Assembly (NCBI GenBank): GCA_009926935.1 | Contig: RFNZ01000013.1 | Coordinates: 1 to 54,299, forward strand | Reading direction: 5' to 3' | Origin: Pseudomonadota bacterium | Lineage (GTDB): Bacteria; Pseudomonadota; Alphaproteobacteria; Micavibrionales; UBA1664 | DNA: 54,299 bases | Shown: in pieces, positions 44,578 to 52,583 of the stretch | Position numbering within the stretch: the first letter of the stretch is position 1 | Layout: each line of letters begins with the position of its first letter | Position numbers and translations under genes: made by a program | Notes under the pieces: generated by a model | What the model was told of the DNA's origin: nothing | The model's database searches: none | The model's input: only the letters and a program-made list of their open reading frames with translations

Positions 44578-45561
44578 ATGTTTTACAGGAATATGGGCAA
44601 GGTAAGCAAGAATAGGGTGTCAGTCGCCCCCATGATGGACTGGACGGACCGGCATTGCCGGTACTTCCACCGTCTCTTAGCGCCCAATGCCCTGCTTTAC
44701 ACAGAAATGGTAACGACGGGCGCGTTGTTGCATGGCGATGTTGACCGCCATTTGAGGTTTGACCCCAGCGAGCACCCCGTGGTCCTACAACTGGGCGGCA
44801 GCGAGCCTGACGACCTTGCTGCCTGCGCCAAGATGGCAACTGAGTACGGATATGATGAAATCAATCTCAATTGCGGGTGCCCATCGGAACGGGTGCAAAA
44901 AGGTGCGTTTGGTGCATGCCTCATGGCCGAGCCAGAACTTGTGCGCGACTGCGTGGCGGCGATGCGGGCTGCCACACCCCTCCCTATCACCGTTAAATGC
45001 CGCATCGGGATTGATGACATGGAACCGCGCCAAGGGCTATGGACCTTTGTTGAAAAGGTGCACGCGGGCGGTTGCGATACTTTCGTCATTCACGCACGCA
45101 AGGCATGGCTGAAGGGCCTGTCACCGCGCGAAAACCGTGAAGTACCGCCACTTGATTATGCGCTTGTTCGAGACCTGAAACGTGATTTTGCCGGCCTCAA
45201 TTTTGTTTTGAATGGCGGTGTCACAACGGTGCATGACACGCTTTCGCATCTCGATACATTTGACGGTGTGATGCTTGGCCGCGCCGCGTACCAGAACCCG
45301 CACATACTGACCGAAGTTGAGGAAGCCCTGCACGGTACAACAGCCCTACCCTTACAGACCCTTATCGAGAAGATGATTGCGTATGCGCAGGCGCAACGGG
45401 AGATGCACGGCACACCGCTCCATAGCATCACGCGGCACATGGTCGGATTGAATGCCGGTAAGCGTGGTGCCCGCCGCTGGCGGCAGATTTTGACCGTTGA
45501 TGCCCTGAAAGCCAAAACGCCGCAGGATGTATTTTGGCCTGCGCTTGAAGCTATTTCGTAA
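44578..45561 (+). CDS. dusA: tRNA-dihydrouridine(20/20a) synthase
   Basis: A 327-residue FMN enzyme that reduces uridines 20/20a in the tRNA D-loop. 'SVAPMMDWTDRHCRYFHRLL' is the DusA-type start. The catalytic Cys lies in 'NLNCGCPSERVQKGAFGACL'. 'ARKAWLKGLSPRENREVPPL' is the DusA-specific segment. The start is ATG 44578 or, in the same frame, ATG 44593. The divergent SH3 gene begins 6 bases away, so its promoter lies within the neighbour's coding region. Confidence 0.95.
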   Translation: MFYRNMGKVSKNRVSVAPMMDWTDRHCRYFHRLLAPNALLYTEMVTTGALLHGDVDRHLRFDPSEHPVVLQLGGSEPDDLAACAKMATEYGYDEINLNCGCPSERVQKGAFGACLMAEPELVRDCVAAMRAATPLPITVKCRIGIDDMEPRQGLWTFVEKVHAGGCDTFVIHARKAWLKGLSPRENREVPPLDYALVRDLKRDFAGLNFVLNGGVTTVHDTLSHLDTFDGVMLGRAAYQNPHILTEVEEALHGTTALPLQTLIEKMIAYAQAQREMHGTPLHSITRHMVGLNAGKRGARRWRQILTVDALKAKTPQDVFWPALEAIS

Positions 45562-45637
45562 ATACCCATACGACGAGAGTATGGGTGCAGATTGGTTGCG
45601 TTTGTGGTAAATTGCCAAGAGTGATTCTGGAATCTCT

Positions 45638-46225
45638 ATGAACTGGCAAAAACTCGAGCGCACCGAGACAGCAAAAATTATTCAACGGGTGTCTGAGACA
45701 CCTGATGGTGTCTTGTTCTCTAAATCTACCAGCGAAGCGACTGCCGCCGTTTTGTCTTTTTATCGCGGGTTCAACCTTGTGCGTTTGACCAATTACGCGA
45801 CCCTGCCATCCTTCACGCTTGATTTTCTATCGGATGGCAGCAGTTTTTATCTGCTTGATGGATCGCCGGACCCTCTCAACAGGGTTTCCGCGCGCGGGGC
45901 ACTGGTGCTCAATGACCAGAACGTCATCGACTATGTTGATTTTTTCTTTTCACATGTGACGACAGAAGAGGGCGATATTTTTCTGGTCCGCGACCCTAAC
46001 GCCCTGCCCTTCATGAGCTCACTCAGCCTTGATCAGCAGATACAGGTCAAAAAACACCATGCCGACCCGGTTGTAGAATATGACCGCGAGAATGACGTTT
46101 TTCTGGTCCATGCGGTCATGTATTTTGCAGGCGTGCTGCTTAGGGCCACACTCACCGTGCAGCCTGACGGGCAGATTGAAATATCCAACCATGCGATGCT
46201 GATGGCCGCAGGCGGGGTGCACTGA
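45638..46225 (+). CDS. Hypothetical protein, 195 residues
   Basis: A cytosolic alpha/beta protein with no signal peptide; 'FTLDFLSDGSSFYLLDGSPD' and 'DIFLVRDPNALPFMSSLSLD' are typical stretches. No catalytic motif is recognised. Its TGA is followed after one base by the ATG of the next gene, so the two are a translationally coupled pair. Confidence 0.7.
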   Translation: MNWQKLERTETAKIIQRVSETPDGVLFSKSTSEATAAVLSFYRGFNLVRLTNYATLPSFTLDFLSDGSSFYLLDGSPDPLNRVSARGALVLNDQNVIDYVDFFFSHVTTEEGDIFLVRDPNALPFMSSLSLDQQIQVKKHHADPVVEYDRENDVFLVHAVMYFAGVLLRATLTVQPDGQIEISNHAMLMAAGGVH

Positions 46226-46226
46226 T

Positions 46227-46781
46227 ATGTCTGACCTGATCGCAAAGCTGAACAAGGCGCTGAAGCCCAAGGGCACATCCGGCCCGCAGGGGACTTTCAG
46301 GCATGAAAACGAGGCCGAGATTCTCGATGCCGCAAAAAAGCTGTTAGCAAAATCGCATTTCGGGCGCGAGCTTTTGACATATGCAGATACCAAAAAGCTT
46401 GAAATGCACGTTTTGCGCAATAAGAAGGATTTTGGATATTTGCCTGAAAATTCAGCCATTTACATCAGCTGCCCTGCGGGGCAGAGTATGCCACCTGCCC
46501 GCGCCGTGATCCACCTTGCAGGCGCAATTCGTAAGGCATATCAAGAGGTTGATGGTAGTATCCCCACACCGAGCGTTCAGGTAGGGAGGGAGCGTTTTTC
46601 AAGGCAACTTGTTGAAAAATCAACAGATTCTTCCCTTTATCAGACTATTGTTGTCTACGAGCTTGTCCAAAATACAGGATTATTGGAAATACTTGACGAA
46701 TTTGACCGTATGGGTTACCGTTCTTTATATGAGGCATATGCCCTTAAACAGGCTGAGCCCGAGGGAAAAAAAGAAGAATAA
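46227..46781 (+). CDS. Hypothetical protein, 184 residues
   Basis: Helical and charged, cytosolic. 'YLPENSAIYISCPAGQSMPP' and 'YELVQNTGLLEILDEFDRMG' stand out. Starts one base after the preceding stop. No family recognised. The C-terminal tail is Glu/Lys-rich. Probably works with its partner. Confidence 0.7.
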   Translation: MSDLIAKLNKALKPKGTSGPQGTFRHENEAEILDAAKKLLAKSHFGRELLTYADTKKLEMHVLRNKKDFGYLPENSAIYISCPAGQSMPPARAVIHLAGAIRKAYQEVDGSIPTPSVQVGRERFSRQLVEKSTDSSLYQTIVVYELVQNTGLLEILDEFDRMGYRSLYEAYALKQAEPEGKKEE

Positions 46782-46829
46782 AGAACAAGTGTGAGAGGGT
46801 TGTCGGCTTGATCCCGACAAATATAGAAG

Positions 46830-46985
46830 ATGGTAAACCCAAGAGATCTTAGAGAAGTTGTTGGCCAAACCACTACGGATGAGGCTTATGCGAAAGCCCT
46901 TTTGCTTTCGAGAGAGACACCGCTATCTCAGGATATGTTCCCCCCTCAAGCAGCGCATTTTGCGAACACACTGCAAGCGCGATAA
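46830..46985 (+). CDS. Possible small protein, 51 residues
   Basis: The open frame from ATG 46830 (preceded by 'TATAGAAG') to TAA 46985 encodes a mixed helix-like peptide starting MVNPRDLREVVGQTTTDEAY and ending 'HFANTLQAR'. It lies 48 bases after the preceding pair and is followed 20 bases later by an intrinsic terminator, which supports it being the last gene of that transcript. No homologue recognised. Confidence 0.5.
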   Translation: MVNPRDLREVVGQTTTDEAYAKALLLSRETPLSQDMFPPQAAHFANTLQAR

Positions 46986-47005
46986 CTTTTTTGCATAGCC
47001 CATAA

Positions 47006-47036
47006 AAAACGGCTCCTTGCGGGGCCGTTTTGTTTT
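47006..47036 (+). terminator. Intrinsic terminator
   Basis: AAAACGGCTCC (47006-47016) pairs with GGGGCCGTTTT (47021-47031) over the loop TTGC, followed by GTTTTTA. It closes the 45.6-47.0 kb transcript. Confidence 0.9.
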
Positions 47037-47079
47037 TATGTAGGGTTATTTTTATATTACGAAAAAACGAGGAGTGTGT

Positions 47080-48033
47080 ATGCCCAGCCGTCCAAATAGG
47101 AGTTTTTGCGCTCAGGCAGGATTTGAACATCCTGCGCCGGAAGATCTATGGCACCCCCGTGAATTCACGTTTGGGAGATTGCAGGAAGTTTTGAGAAGCT
47201 TTGTCTCAGCCGGTTATATGTTTGGCAGCTTTGACAATGTCGCCAGCATGGCGCCAAGATCTGCCTCCGCAGATTCCAAGATGGCTACGATTGCCGTGCC
47301 TGTGTGTTTTTCGCCTTCCCAAGCCGTGAAGATTGCAGAGACAATTGCCCAAGCAGGCACAACTGCCCAACCGCAACAACTGATCCGCGGCACTTTCTTT
47401 TTTGAAGCCAACTCCCCTTCTTACAGGCTTGATGACCCAAGAACACATGAGGCGATTGCAGAGCTGCATAACAATGGGCACCAGATTGGCGTGATGCTTG
47501 GCGTTACTGTTGATAGCACCGCAGCGAAACTTGAGAATGAGCTTGTTCAGACCATGCGCACGCTCATGACCATTACAGGGCTGCCTATTGCAGCCGCGAC
47601 CTTTAGAACCGTCGGCGTAAGCGCAAAAAGAGTTCAGGCGCTAAAGGCCGAAATCCAGCCGCTTCTGGACAGGGTGCGTTTAAAAACCACGCATGATGCG
47701 TTTGCATCAGCACCGAATGTTGGCCTCGCCATGACTTCCAATGGCATTTACAAAAATGGCCATCCTTTGGAGATCATTGAACAGAACAAACCTTTTGCGC
47801 TTTTGAACCTTATTGAGTGCTGGTTTTCGGATCAACCGAAATGGGCGCTGGACCGACTAGGTAACTTACCGGAAGTTGATTCACATACCCTTGCCGTGCG
47901 TCGCGACTTTTTGGACAACGTTAAACTTCCGATCCTTGGCTCAAAAAGAACCACGGAAGTTGTACCTGAGTTTGCCATGTGGCAGGGACAACACGGTTTT
48001 AGAGACGGCTTGCGCCTGCAAGCTTCAGGTTGA
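47080..48033 (+). CDS. NodB-like (polysaccharide deacetylase fold) protein without metal ligands
   Basis: A 317-residue protein; ATG 47080 follows 'AACGAGGAGTGTGT'. The region 'IRGTFFFEANSPSYRLDDPR' and 'HEAIAELHNNGHQIGVMLGV' has the form of the NodB deacetylase barrel ('aTFFv...ia..GHEIGnH'). The GHEIGNH histidine is replaced ('GHQIGVML'), and no usual D-D/H-H metal triad is visible. It is probably an inactive barrel or a new subgroup. The 3' end overlaps the convergent sufA gene by 9 bases. Confidence 0.65.
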   Translation: MPSRPNRSFCAQAGFEHPAPEDLWHPREFTFGRLQEVLRSFVSAGYMFGSFDNVASMAPRSASADSKMATIAVPVCFSPSQAVKIAETIAQAGTTAQPQQLIRGTFFFEANSPSYRLDDPRTHEAIAELHNNGHQIGVMLGVTVDSTAAKLENELVQTMRTLMTITGLPIAAATFRTVGVSAKRVQALKAEIQPLLDRVRLKTTHDAFASAPNVGLAMTSNGIYKNGHPLEIIEQNKPFALLNLIECWFSDQPKWALDRLGNLPEVDSHTLAVRRDFLDNVKLPILGSKRTTEVVPEFAMWQGQHGFRDGLRLQASG

Positions 48034-48360
48034 GGGCAGCTGCACGCTTTCGCCGCAGCCGCAGCGTGATACTTCGTTCGGGTTTTTGAAATCGAGCCGC
48101 TTGTTGAATTGATCTTGAGTCAGCACTAGTTCGGCACCCATCAATGCAAGCAGATATTTTTTCTCGAAGTATATTTTTATGCCTGCGTCCTCGACACAGT
48201 CGAAGGCGGAGGTAATTTCAGCCTCTTTCATGGGCGCAAATTCGTATTCACCGCCAGCACAGCCTTTTTTGTTGATGGTCACACGCAGGCCCGCCGCCCC
48301 CGTAAGCTTTGGGGCCAAAAACGCCGCTGCATCGGGCGATATGGTGATTAATGTTTTCAC
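48025..48360 (-). CDS. sufA: SufA/IscA-type Fe-S carrier protein
   Basis: A 111-residue A-type carrier. The three conserved cysteines are present: 'KKGCAGGEY' and 'SRCGCGES'. The start is the GTG ending at 48360 (V/M-KTLITISPDAAAF); the longer frame reads into a palindromic repeat and is not real. Last gene of the SUF operon. It receives clusters from the SufBCD scaffold and passes them to target enzymes. Confidence 0.9.
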   Translation of the reverse strand: MKTLITISPDAAAFLAPKLTGAAGLRVTINKKGCAGGEYEFAPMKEAEITSAFDCVEDAGIKIYFEKKYLLALMGAELVLTQDQFNKRLDFKNPNEVSRCGCGESVQLPST

Positions 48361-48378
48361 TATTCTTACTTTTCCTCT

Positions 48379-48453
48379 CGTCATTCCAGCGGAGGCTGGA
48401 ATCCACTCATCAGCTATTCCCGACCGTGGATCCCTGCCTACGCAGGGATGACA
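48379..48453. repeat. Palindromic repeat, CGTCATTCC type
   Basis: The left arm reads CGTCATTCCAGCGGAGGCTG, followed by GAATCCA. The right arm, reversed, reads GTCATCCCTGCGTAGGCAGG, followed by GATCCA. It is a diverged relative of the element at 38977-39072 and sits in the sufT-sufA gap inside the operon. Confidence 0.75.
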
Positions 48454-48456
48454 GTG

Positions 48457-48864
48457 TTAAAACATATTCAATTGCAGCTTTGCGGTTTCGGACATCATGG
48501 ATTTATCCCATGGCGGGTCGAAAACAATTTCTACCTTTACCTCCCCCACGCCGCGCACGGGCATAATGGCCCCCTGCACCATGCCCGGCATATCCTGCGC
48601 CACCGGGCAGTTGGGGGATGTGAGTGTCATTTCCACGTACACATCGGATACGCCGTCGCTATCGGTCACGACAATTTTATAAAGCAGCCCCAGTTCGTAG
48701 ATGCTGACCGGAATTTCAGGGTCATAGACATCGCACAAAGCTGCGCGCATTTGCGGCCATAGTTTATGATCCTTCGGGCATTCGGTGTTTGGCGGCTCGG
48801 ACATTGGATCCCAGTCGCGGTCGAGCGCTTTTTTCATCATTTCGGTATCGGCGACGGCTTTCAT
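48457..48864 (-). CDS. sufT: SUF system protein SufT (MIP18/DUF59 family)
   Basis: A 135-residue MIP18-like protein. 'ALCDVYDPEIPVSIYELGLL' and 'VEMTLTSPNCPVAQDMPGMV' are the family signatures, with the functional Cys in 'SPNCP'. SufT-type proteins help insert Fe-S clusters. Overlaps sufS by 4 bases, confirming membership of the operon. Confidence 0.93.
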   Translation of the reverse strand: MKAVADTEMMKKALDRDWDPMSEPPNTECPKDHKLWPQMRAALCDVYDPEIPVSIYELGLLYKIVVTDSDGVSDVYVEMTLTSPNCPVAQDMPGMVQGAIMPVRGVGEVKVEIVFDPPWDKSMMSETAKLQLNMF

Positions 48865-50108
48865 GCGAGCATCTTCCCGGCTTTATCAAGCGCTTCTTCC
48901 AATGAATCTATATCGCTTTCATTGCTATACAAGGCCAGAGAGGCCCTGATGGTACCTTCGATACCGAAGACACCAAGCAAAGGCTGGCAGCAATGGTGGC
49001 CCGTGCGCACGGCCACGCCGCATTTATCGAGTATCATGCCGACATCGGCGGACGCCGCGCCATGCATGAGAAACGAGACAATGCCAGCGCGATTGGGGGA
49101 TGTACCGATAATGCGCAAATCCTTGCGCGCTGAGAGGCGTTTGAAAAGCTGCTCGGAAAGCGCGTGTTCATGGGCTGTTATCGCATCCCACCCGATACTT
49201 TCCATGAAATCGATGGCGGCGCCGAGGCCTATCACTTCGACAATCGGGGGCGTACCGGCTTCAAACCGTTGGGGTGGTTCACGATATTTGATGCCTTGCA
49301 GGGTTACACGTTCAATCATGTCGCCGCCGCCTTTGTAAGGTGGCATTTTGAGAAGGGTTTCACCTCTGCCCCACAACACGCCTACGCCCGTAGGCCCATA
49401 AAGTTTGTGCCCCGTGCAGACAAACCAATCGCAACCAAGTTTTTGGACATCAACCGGCATGTGCACGGCGGATTGAGAGCCATCGATGAGAATTTTTATA
49501 TCGGGGTTGTAGGCGCGGACCTGCGCCACGATTTGTTCTGCTGGGTTGACCGTACCAAGGGCGTTGGAAATATGCACGAAGCTGACAAGGCGCGTTTTTT
49601 TTGTGAGAAGGCTTTCGAGCTTTGAAAGGTCCAGTTCGCCTTCCTGCGTTACAGGTATGTATTTGATGACGATGCCCGTAAGATCACGCAGCAAGTGCCA
49701 TGGCACGATGCCCGCGTGGTGTTCCATCTCGGTCAGAATGACTTCGTCATCGGCGTGCAGGTAATGCAGGCCCCATGCGTGAGCGACTAAGTTAATTGCG
49801 TCAGTCGAGTTGCTTGTAAATACAATTTCGTTTTGTGATTTCGCGTTCAGGAATTTTGCCATCTTGCCGCGCACGGCTTCAAATTCGGCTGTCGTGCGTT
49901 GCGAATATTCGTAAAGGCCGCGGTGGATATTGGCGTAGTAGCCAGACAGCGTGCCCATGACTTTATCAAGCACGGCCTGCGGCTTTTGGGCACTGGCGGC
50001 TGAATCCAGAAAAGCCAACGGGCGGCCGTTCATTTGCCCTTGGAGGGCTGGAAACTGGGCGCGCCAGTCAGCCGGACCGGTTACGGATTTAAGCATGGAT
50101 TGAGGCAT
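48861..50108 (-). CDS. sufS: Cysteine desulfurase SufS
   Basis: A 415-residue PLP enzyme that supplies sulfur from cysteine. The PLP lysine is in 'WFVCTGHKLYGPTGVGVLWG', and the persulfide Cys in 'VAVRTGHHCCQPLLG', with the SufS-type short loop. The length is normal for the family. It overlaps sufD by 20 bases. No separate sufE is seen in the window. Confidence 0.95.
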   Translation of the reverse strand: MPQSMLKSVTGPADWRAQFPALQGQMNGRPLAFLDSAASAQKPQAVLDKVMGTLSGYYANIHRGLYEYSQRTTAEFEAVRGKMAKFLNAKSQNEIVFTSNSTDAINLVAHAWGLHYLHADDEVILTEMEHHAGIVPWHLLRDLTGIVIKYIPVTQEGELDLSKLESLLTKKTRLVSFVHISNALGTVNPAEQIVAQVRAYNPDIKILIDGSQSAVHMPVDVQKLGCDWFVCTGHKLYGPTGVGVLWGRGETLLKMPPYKGGGDMIERVTLQGIKYREPPQRFEAGTPPIVEVIGLGAAIDFMESIGWDAITAHEHALSEQLFKRLSARKDLRIIGTSPNRAGIVSFLMHGAASADVGMILDKCGVAVRTGHHCCQPLLGVFGIEGTIRASLALYSNESDIDSLEEALDKAGKMLA

Positions 50109-51318
50109 AGTCGAGCCACCCTTCCACGTGTTTGTTTAAAGCATCGGCGATATATTCAGGCTGGGCTTCGTATAAGTCACCTATGAATGCCAAAAGTATC
50201 ATACGACGCGCCTCGGCCTCGGGGATGCCGCGGGAACGAATATAAAAGAGCGGCGCTTCATCGAGTTTGCCTGTGGTTGTGCCGTGAGAGCACTTCACAT
50301 CGTCGGCATAGATTTCAAGTTCGGGCTTGGTATTCATCGCGGCTCTGTCAGAGAGCATCAGCGTGTTGCACAACTGGTACCCATCGGTTTTTTGCGCTGG
50401 CTGGTGCACATAGATTTTGCCCTGAAACACACCCACGGCTTCCCCCGCCAAGACGTTACGGATTGTCTGGTTTGAGGCGCAATGGGGGGCTTTATGGTCA
50501 ATCTGTATTGTTGTATCCATTAACTGCCGGCCTGCCATGAGTTGTGCGCCTTTGATGGCGGCGTAAGCGCCTGCCTCATCAAGCTCTACCCAATATTCCT
50601 GACGAGATAACCCTGCCCCAATATTGAGGAAAGATGCGTTATATGACGCGTCTTTTGCGACTTTTGCATGCGTTGATGTAAGCACCCTACGATTTGCGCC
50701 TTCAAACTGGATACGCACGTGATTGAGTTTTGCGCCTGATTTCAGGTTAATTTGCATTGCATGGTTGGTGTAAACTGGAGCATCGCCCACGGGCAGATAT
50801 TGCTCAATGACAGTTGCACTAACGTTGGTTGCTACGCGGACGGCACTGCGGGGACTTGCCAGTAACGGGCTTTCGGCGTTTTGCCCAAGGTGGATGATTT
50901 CGAATACCGCGCCGTCTTCAAGGATGTTGATATTCGGGCCATCGACCGCAAGCGCGGTGTTGAGGGACCAGAGCATCGTATCGTTAAAATGCACGGCAGG
51001 AGCATCGTCAAAGTTTTCGCTCGTGATCTTCAGGCGCTGGTCACCCAGAACCATGTGGCCGTTCACAAATACAAATTTGCGACTGGTTTGCAGCAGCCAC
51101 GGCAATGCCACGGGGTTAGTGCCAATTGGTGTTTTTTCAGCCGCTTTGGCACCCGATTGCGCCAGCGCGGCAATGTTTGTGTATTTCCAGCGCTCAAGCT
51201 TTGGTGTTGGCAGACCTCGCACTTTTAGCTGTTTGAGCGCAGCCTCGCGCCACGGCGCGGCATCAGATACCTGCGCGAGAAACGGCGATACGTTTTCTGG
51301 GGTGTATTTAGGCTGCAT
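50089..51318 (-). CDS. sufD: Fe-S assembly scaffold protein SufD
   Basis: A 409-residue beta-helix partner of SufB. The start is taken at the ATG ending at 51318 (MQPKYTPENVSPF), which overlaps sufC by 11 bases; the longer frame to 51384 is unlikely. 'TIQIDHKAPHCASNQTIRNV' and 'KCSHGTTTGKLDEAPLFYIR' are SufB/D family signatures, including the conserved His. Forms the SufBC2D complex. Confidence 0.93.
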   Translation of the reverse strand: MQPKYTPENVSPFLAQVSDAAPWREAALKQLKVRGLPTPKLERWKYTNIAALAQSGAKAAEKTPIGTNPVALPWLLQTSRKFVFVNGHMVLGDQRLKITSENFDDAPAVHFNDTMLWSLNTALAVDGPNINILEDGAVFEIIHLGQNAESPLLASPRSAVRVATNVSATVIEQYLPVGDAPVYTNHAMQINLKSGAKLNHVRIQFEGANRRVLTSTHAKVAKDASYNASFLNIGAGLSRQEYWVELDEAGAYAAIKGAQLMAGRQLMDTTIQIDHKAPHCASNQTIRNVLAGEAVGVFQGKIYVHQPAQKTDGYQLCNTLMLSDRAAMNTKPELEIYADDVKCSHGTTTGKLDEAPLFYIRSRGIPEAEARRMILLAFIGDLYEAQPEYIADALNKHVEGWLDYASIHA

Positions 51319-52054
51319 TCCCGTAGCCTGCGTAACCTGTTGATTCCAGTTCCTTCGCCAAATCAGGGCCGCCCGTTTTGACAATTTTGCCGCCGCTTAA
51401 AACATGCACTACATCGGGCGTAATGTAATCCAGTAGGCGCTGATAATGCGTGATAACAAGGAAGGTGCGGCCTGCATCACGTAGCGCATTCACACCTTCG
51501 GCCACAATTTTAAGGGCGTCTATATCGAGCCCTGAATCCGTTTCATCCAGAATGGCCACGCGAGGCTCAAGCATTGCCATCTGCAAAATTTCCATGCGCT
51601 TTTTTTCACCGCCGGAAAAACCGACATTGAGAGGCCGTTTGAGCATTTCATCCTTCACGCCCAGCTGTTCGGCCTTGGCTTTCAGGGTTTTGAGAAAGGT
51701 CACAGGATCAAGTTCAGGCTCACCACGCGCTTTGCGCACAGCATTGACGGCTGTTTTAAGAAATGTGGTTGTCTGTACGCCTGGAATTTCAATGGGGTAT
51801 TGGAATGCCAAAAAGAGGCCGGCTGCCGCCCGTTCCTCCGGGGCCATGCCCAGCATATCGCGGCCTTCGAGTGTGACTGTGCCTGCTGTTACCTCGTAAT
51901 CTTCCCGCCCTGAAAGAACATAAGACAAAGTAGATTTGCCGGAGCCGTTGGGGCCCATGATGGCATGGACCTTACCTGCTTCGAGCGTCAAGTTGATGCC
52001 TTTCAGGATTTCCTTGCCTTCAATGCCGGCGTGCAGGTTTTTAATCGCGAACAT
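51308..52054 (-). CDS. sufC: Fe-S assembly ATPase SufC
   Basis: A 248-residue ABC-type ATPase. Walker A is 'GPNGSGKSTLSYVL', the signature is 'SGGEKKRMEILQMAML' and Walker B is 'VAILDETDSGLDIDALK'. 'AFQYPIEIPGV' is the SufC-specific Q-loop region. It powers the SufBC2D scaffold. It begins after two small genes that separate it from sufB. Confidence 0.96.
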   Translation of the reverse strand: MFAIKNLHAGIEGKEILKGINLTLEAGKVHAIMGPNGSGKSTLSYVLSGREDYEVTAGTVTLEGRDMLGMAPEERAAAGLFLAFQYPIEIPGVQTTTFLKTAVNAVRKARGEPELDPVTFLKTLKAKAEQLGVKDEMLKRPLNVGFSGGEKKRMEILQMAMLEPRVAILDETDSGLDIDALKIVAEGVNALRDAGRTFLVITHYQRLLDYITPDVVHVLSGGKIVKTGGPDLAKELESTGYAGYGNAA

Positions 52055-52060
52055 GGTGAC

Positions 52061-52309
52061 CTATTTGATGTTGTATTTGACTTTGAGTTCGTCCACTTTT
52101 TTTAGAGCGGCGGCCTCGGCATAATCGCGGCTTGTATACAATTCTTCGGACACGAACTTTTCAGACGTGAAGCTGGACGAGGTATTGATGGCGATATGGC
52201 CCACAAATTGGTACACGTTCAACTCGTTGTTCAGGAAATACTGAATTTTTACAACAACACGATCTGCCAGCTTGATTTCCTGCACGTCGAGAGGTTGAAA
52301 CTTATCCAT
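52061..52309 (-). CDS. Unknown 82-residue protein inside the SUF operon
   Basis: ATG ending at 52309 ([20 protein letters not shown]) overlaps the preceding membrane-protein gene and is followed 6 bases later by sufC. The longer in-frame reading to 52429 has no support. The protein is mixed alpha/beta ('VVVKIQYFLNNELNVYQFVG', then 'FVSEELYTSRDYAEAAALKK'), soluble and cysteine-free. It is not a known SUF component to me. Confidence 0.68.
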   Translation of the reverse strand: MDKFQPLDVQEIKLADRVVVKIQYFLNNELNVYQFVGHIAINTSSSFTSEKFVSEELYTSRDYAEAAALKKVDELKVKYNIK

Positions 52310-52583
52310 GTTTAGACTCCTTTTGTTTTCGATTGAGAGAAAAAACTTTCCAAATGCCCATGACCGAGATGACCAGCCACGCTGTCTCCATGGCAACCGC
52401 GCCGATATCGCCCCAGTCAAACTCACCAACCGAGGCGATTATGATAAGGACGGAGCCAATGCCATTGACGCCAAAGAAAAGCAGGCCTTTTGGATCAACT
52501 TTCTCTTGCTCCAGCAAGTAATACATCGTGACGGGGCAAGCCGCGCCGATAAGACCAATGACCAGCAGTAGTGTTTCGCTCAT
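52302..52583 (-). CDS. Small CBU_0592-like membrane protein inside the SUF operon
   Basis: A 93-residue protein with about three membrane segments: '[20 protein letters not shown]', '[20 protein letters not shown]' and '[16 protein letters not shown]'. This pattern, with N-G at the second segment and E-x-x-W in the third, resembles the CBU_0592 family. The basic tail is cytosolic by the positive-inside rule. It overlaps sufB by an ATGA junction and the next gene by 8 bases, so it is tightly coupled to SUF expression. Function unknown. Confidence 0.72.
   Translation of the reverse strand: MSETLLLVIGLIGAACPVTMYYLLEQEKVDPKGLLFFGVNGIGSVLIIIASVGEFDWGDIGAVAMETAWLVISVMGIWKVFSLNRKQKESKHG

Noticed and set aside
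46873..47130. An 85-codon minus-strand frame
   Set aside because: It runs through the intrinsic terminator and the start of the NodB-like gene, without a ribosome-binding site or recognisable features.
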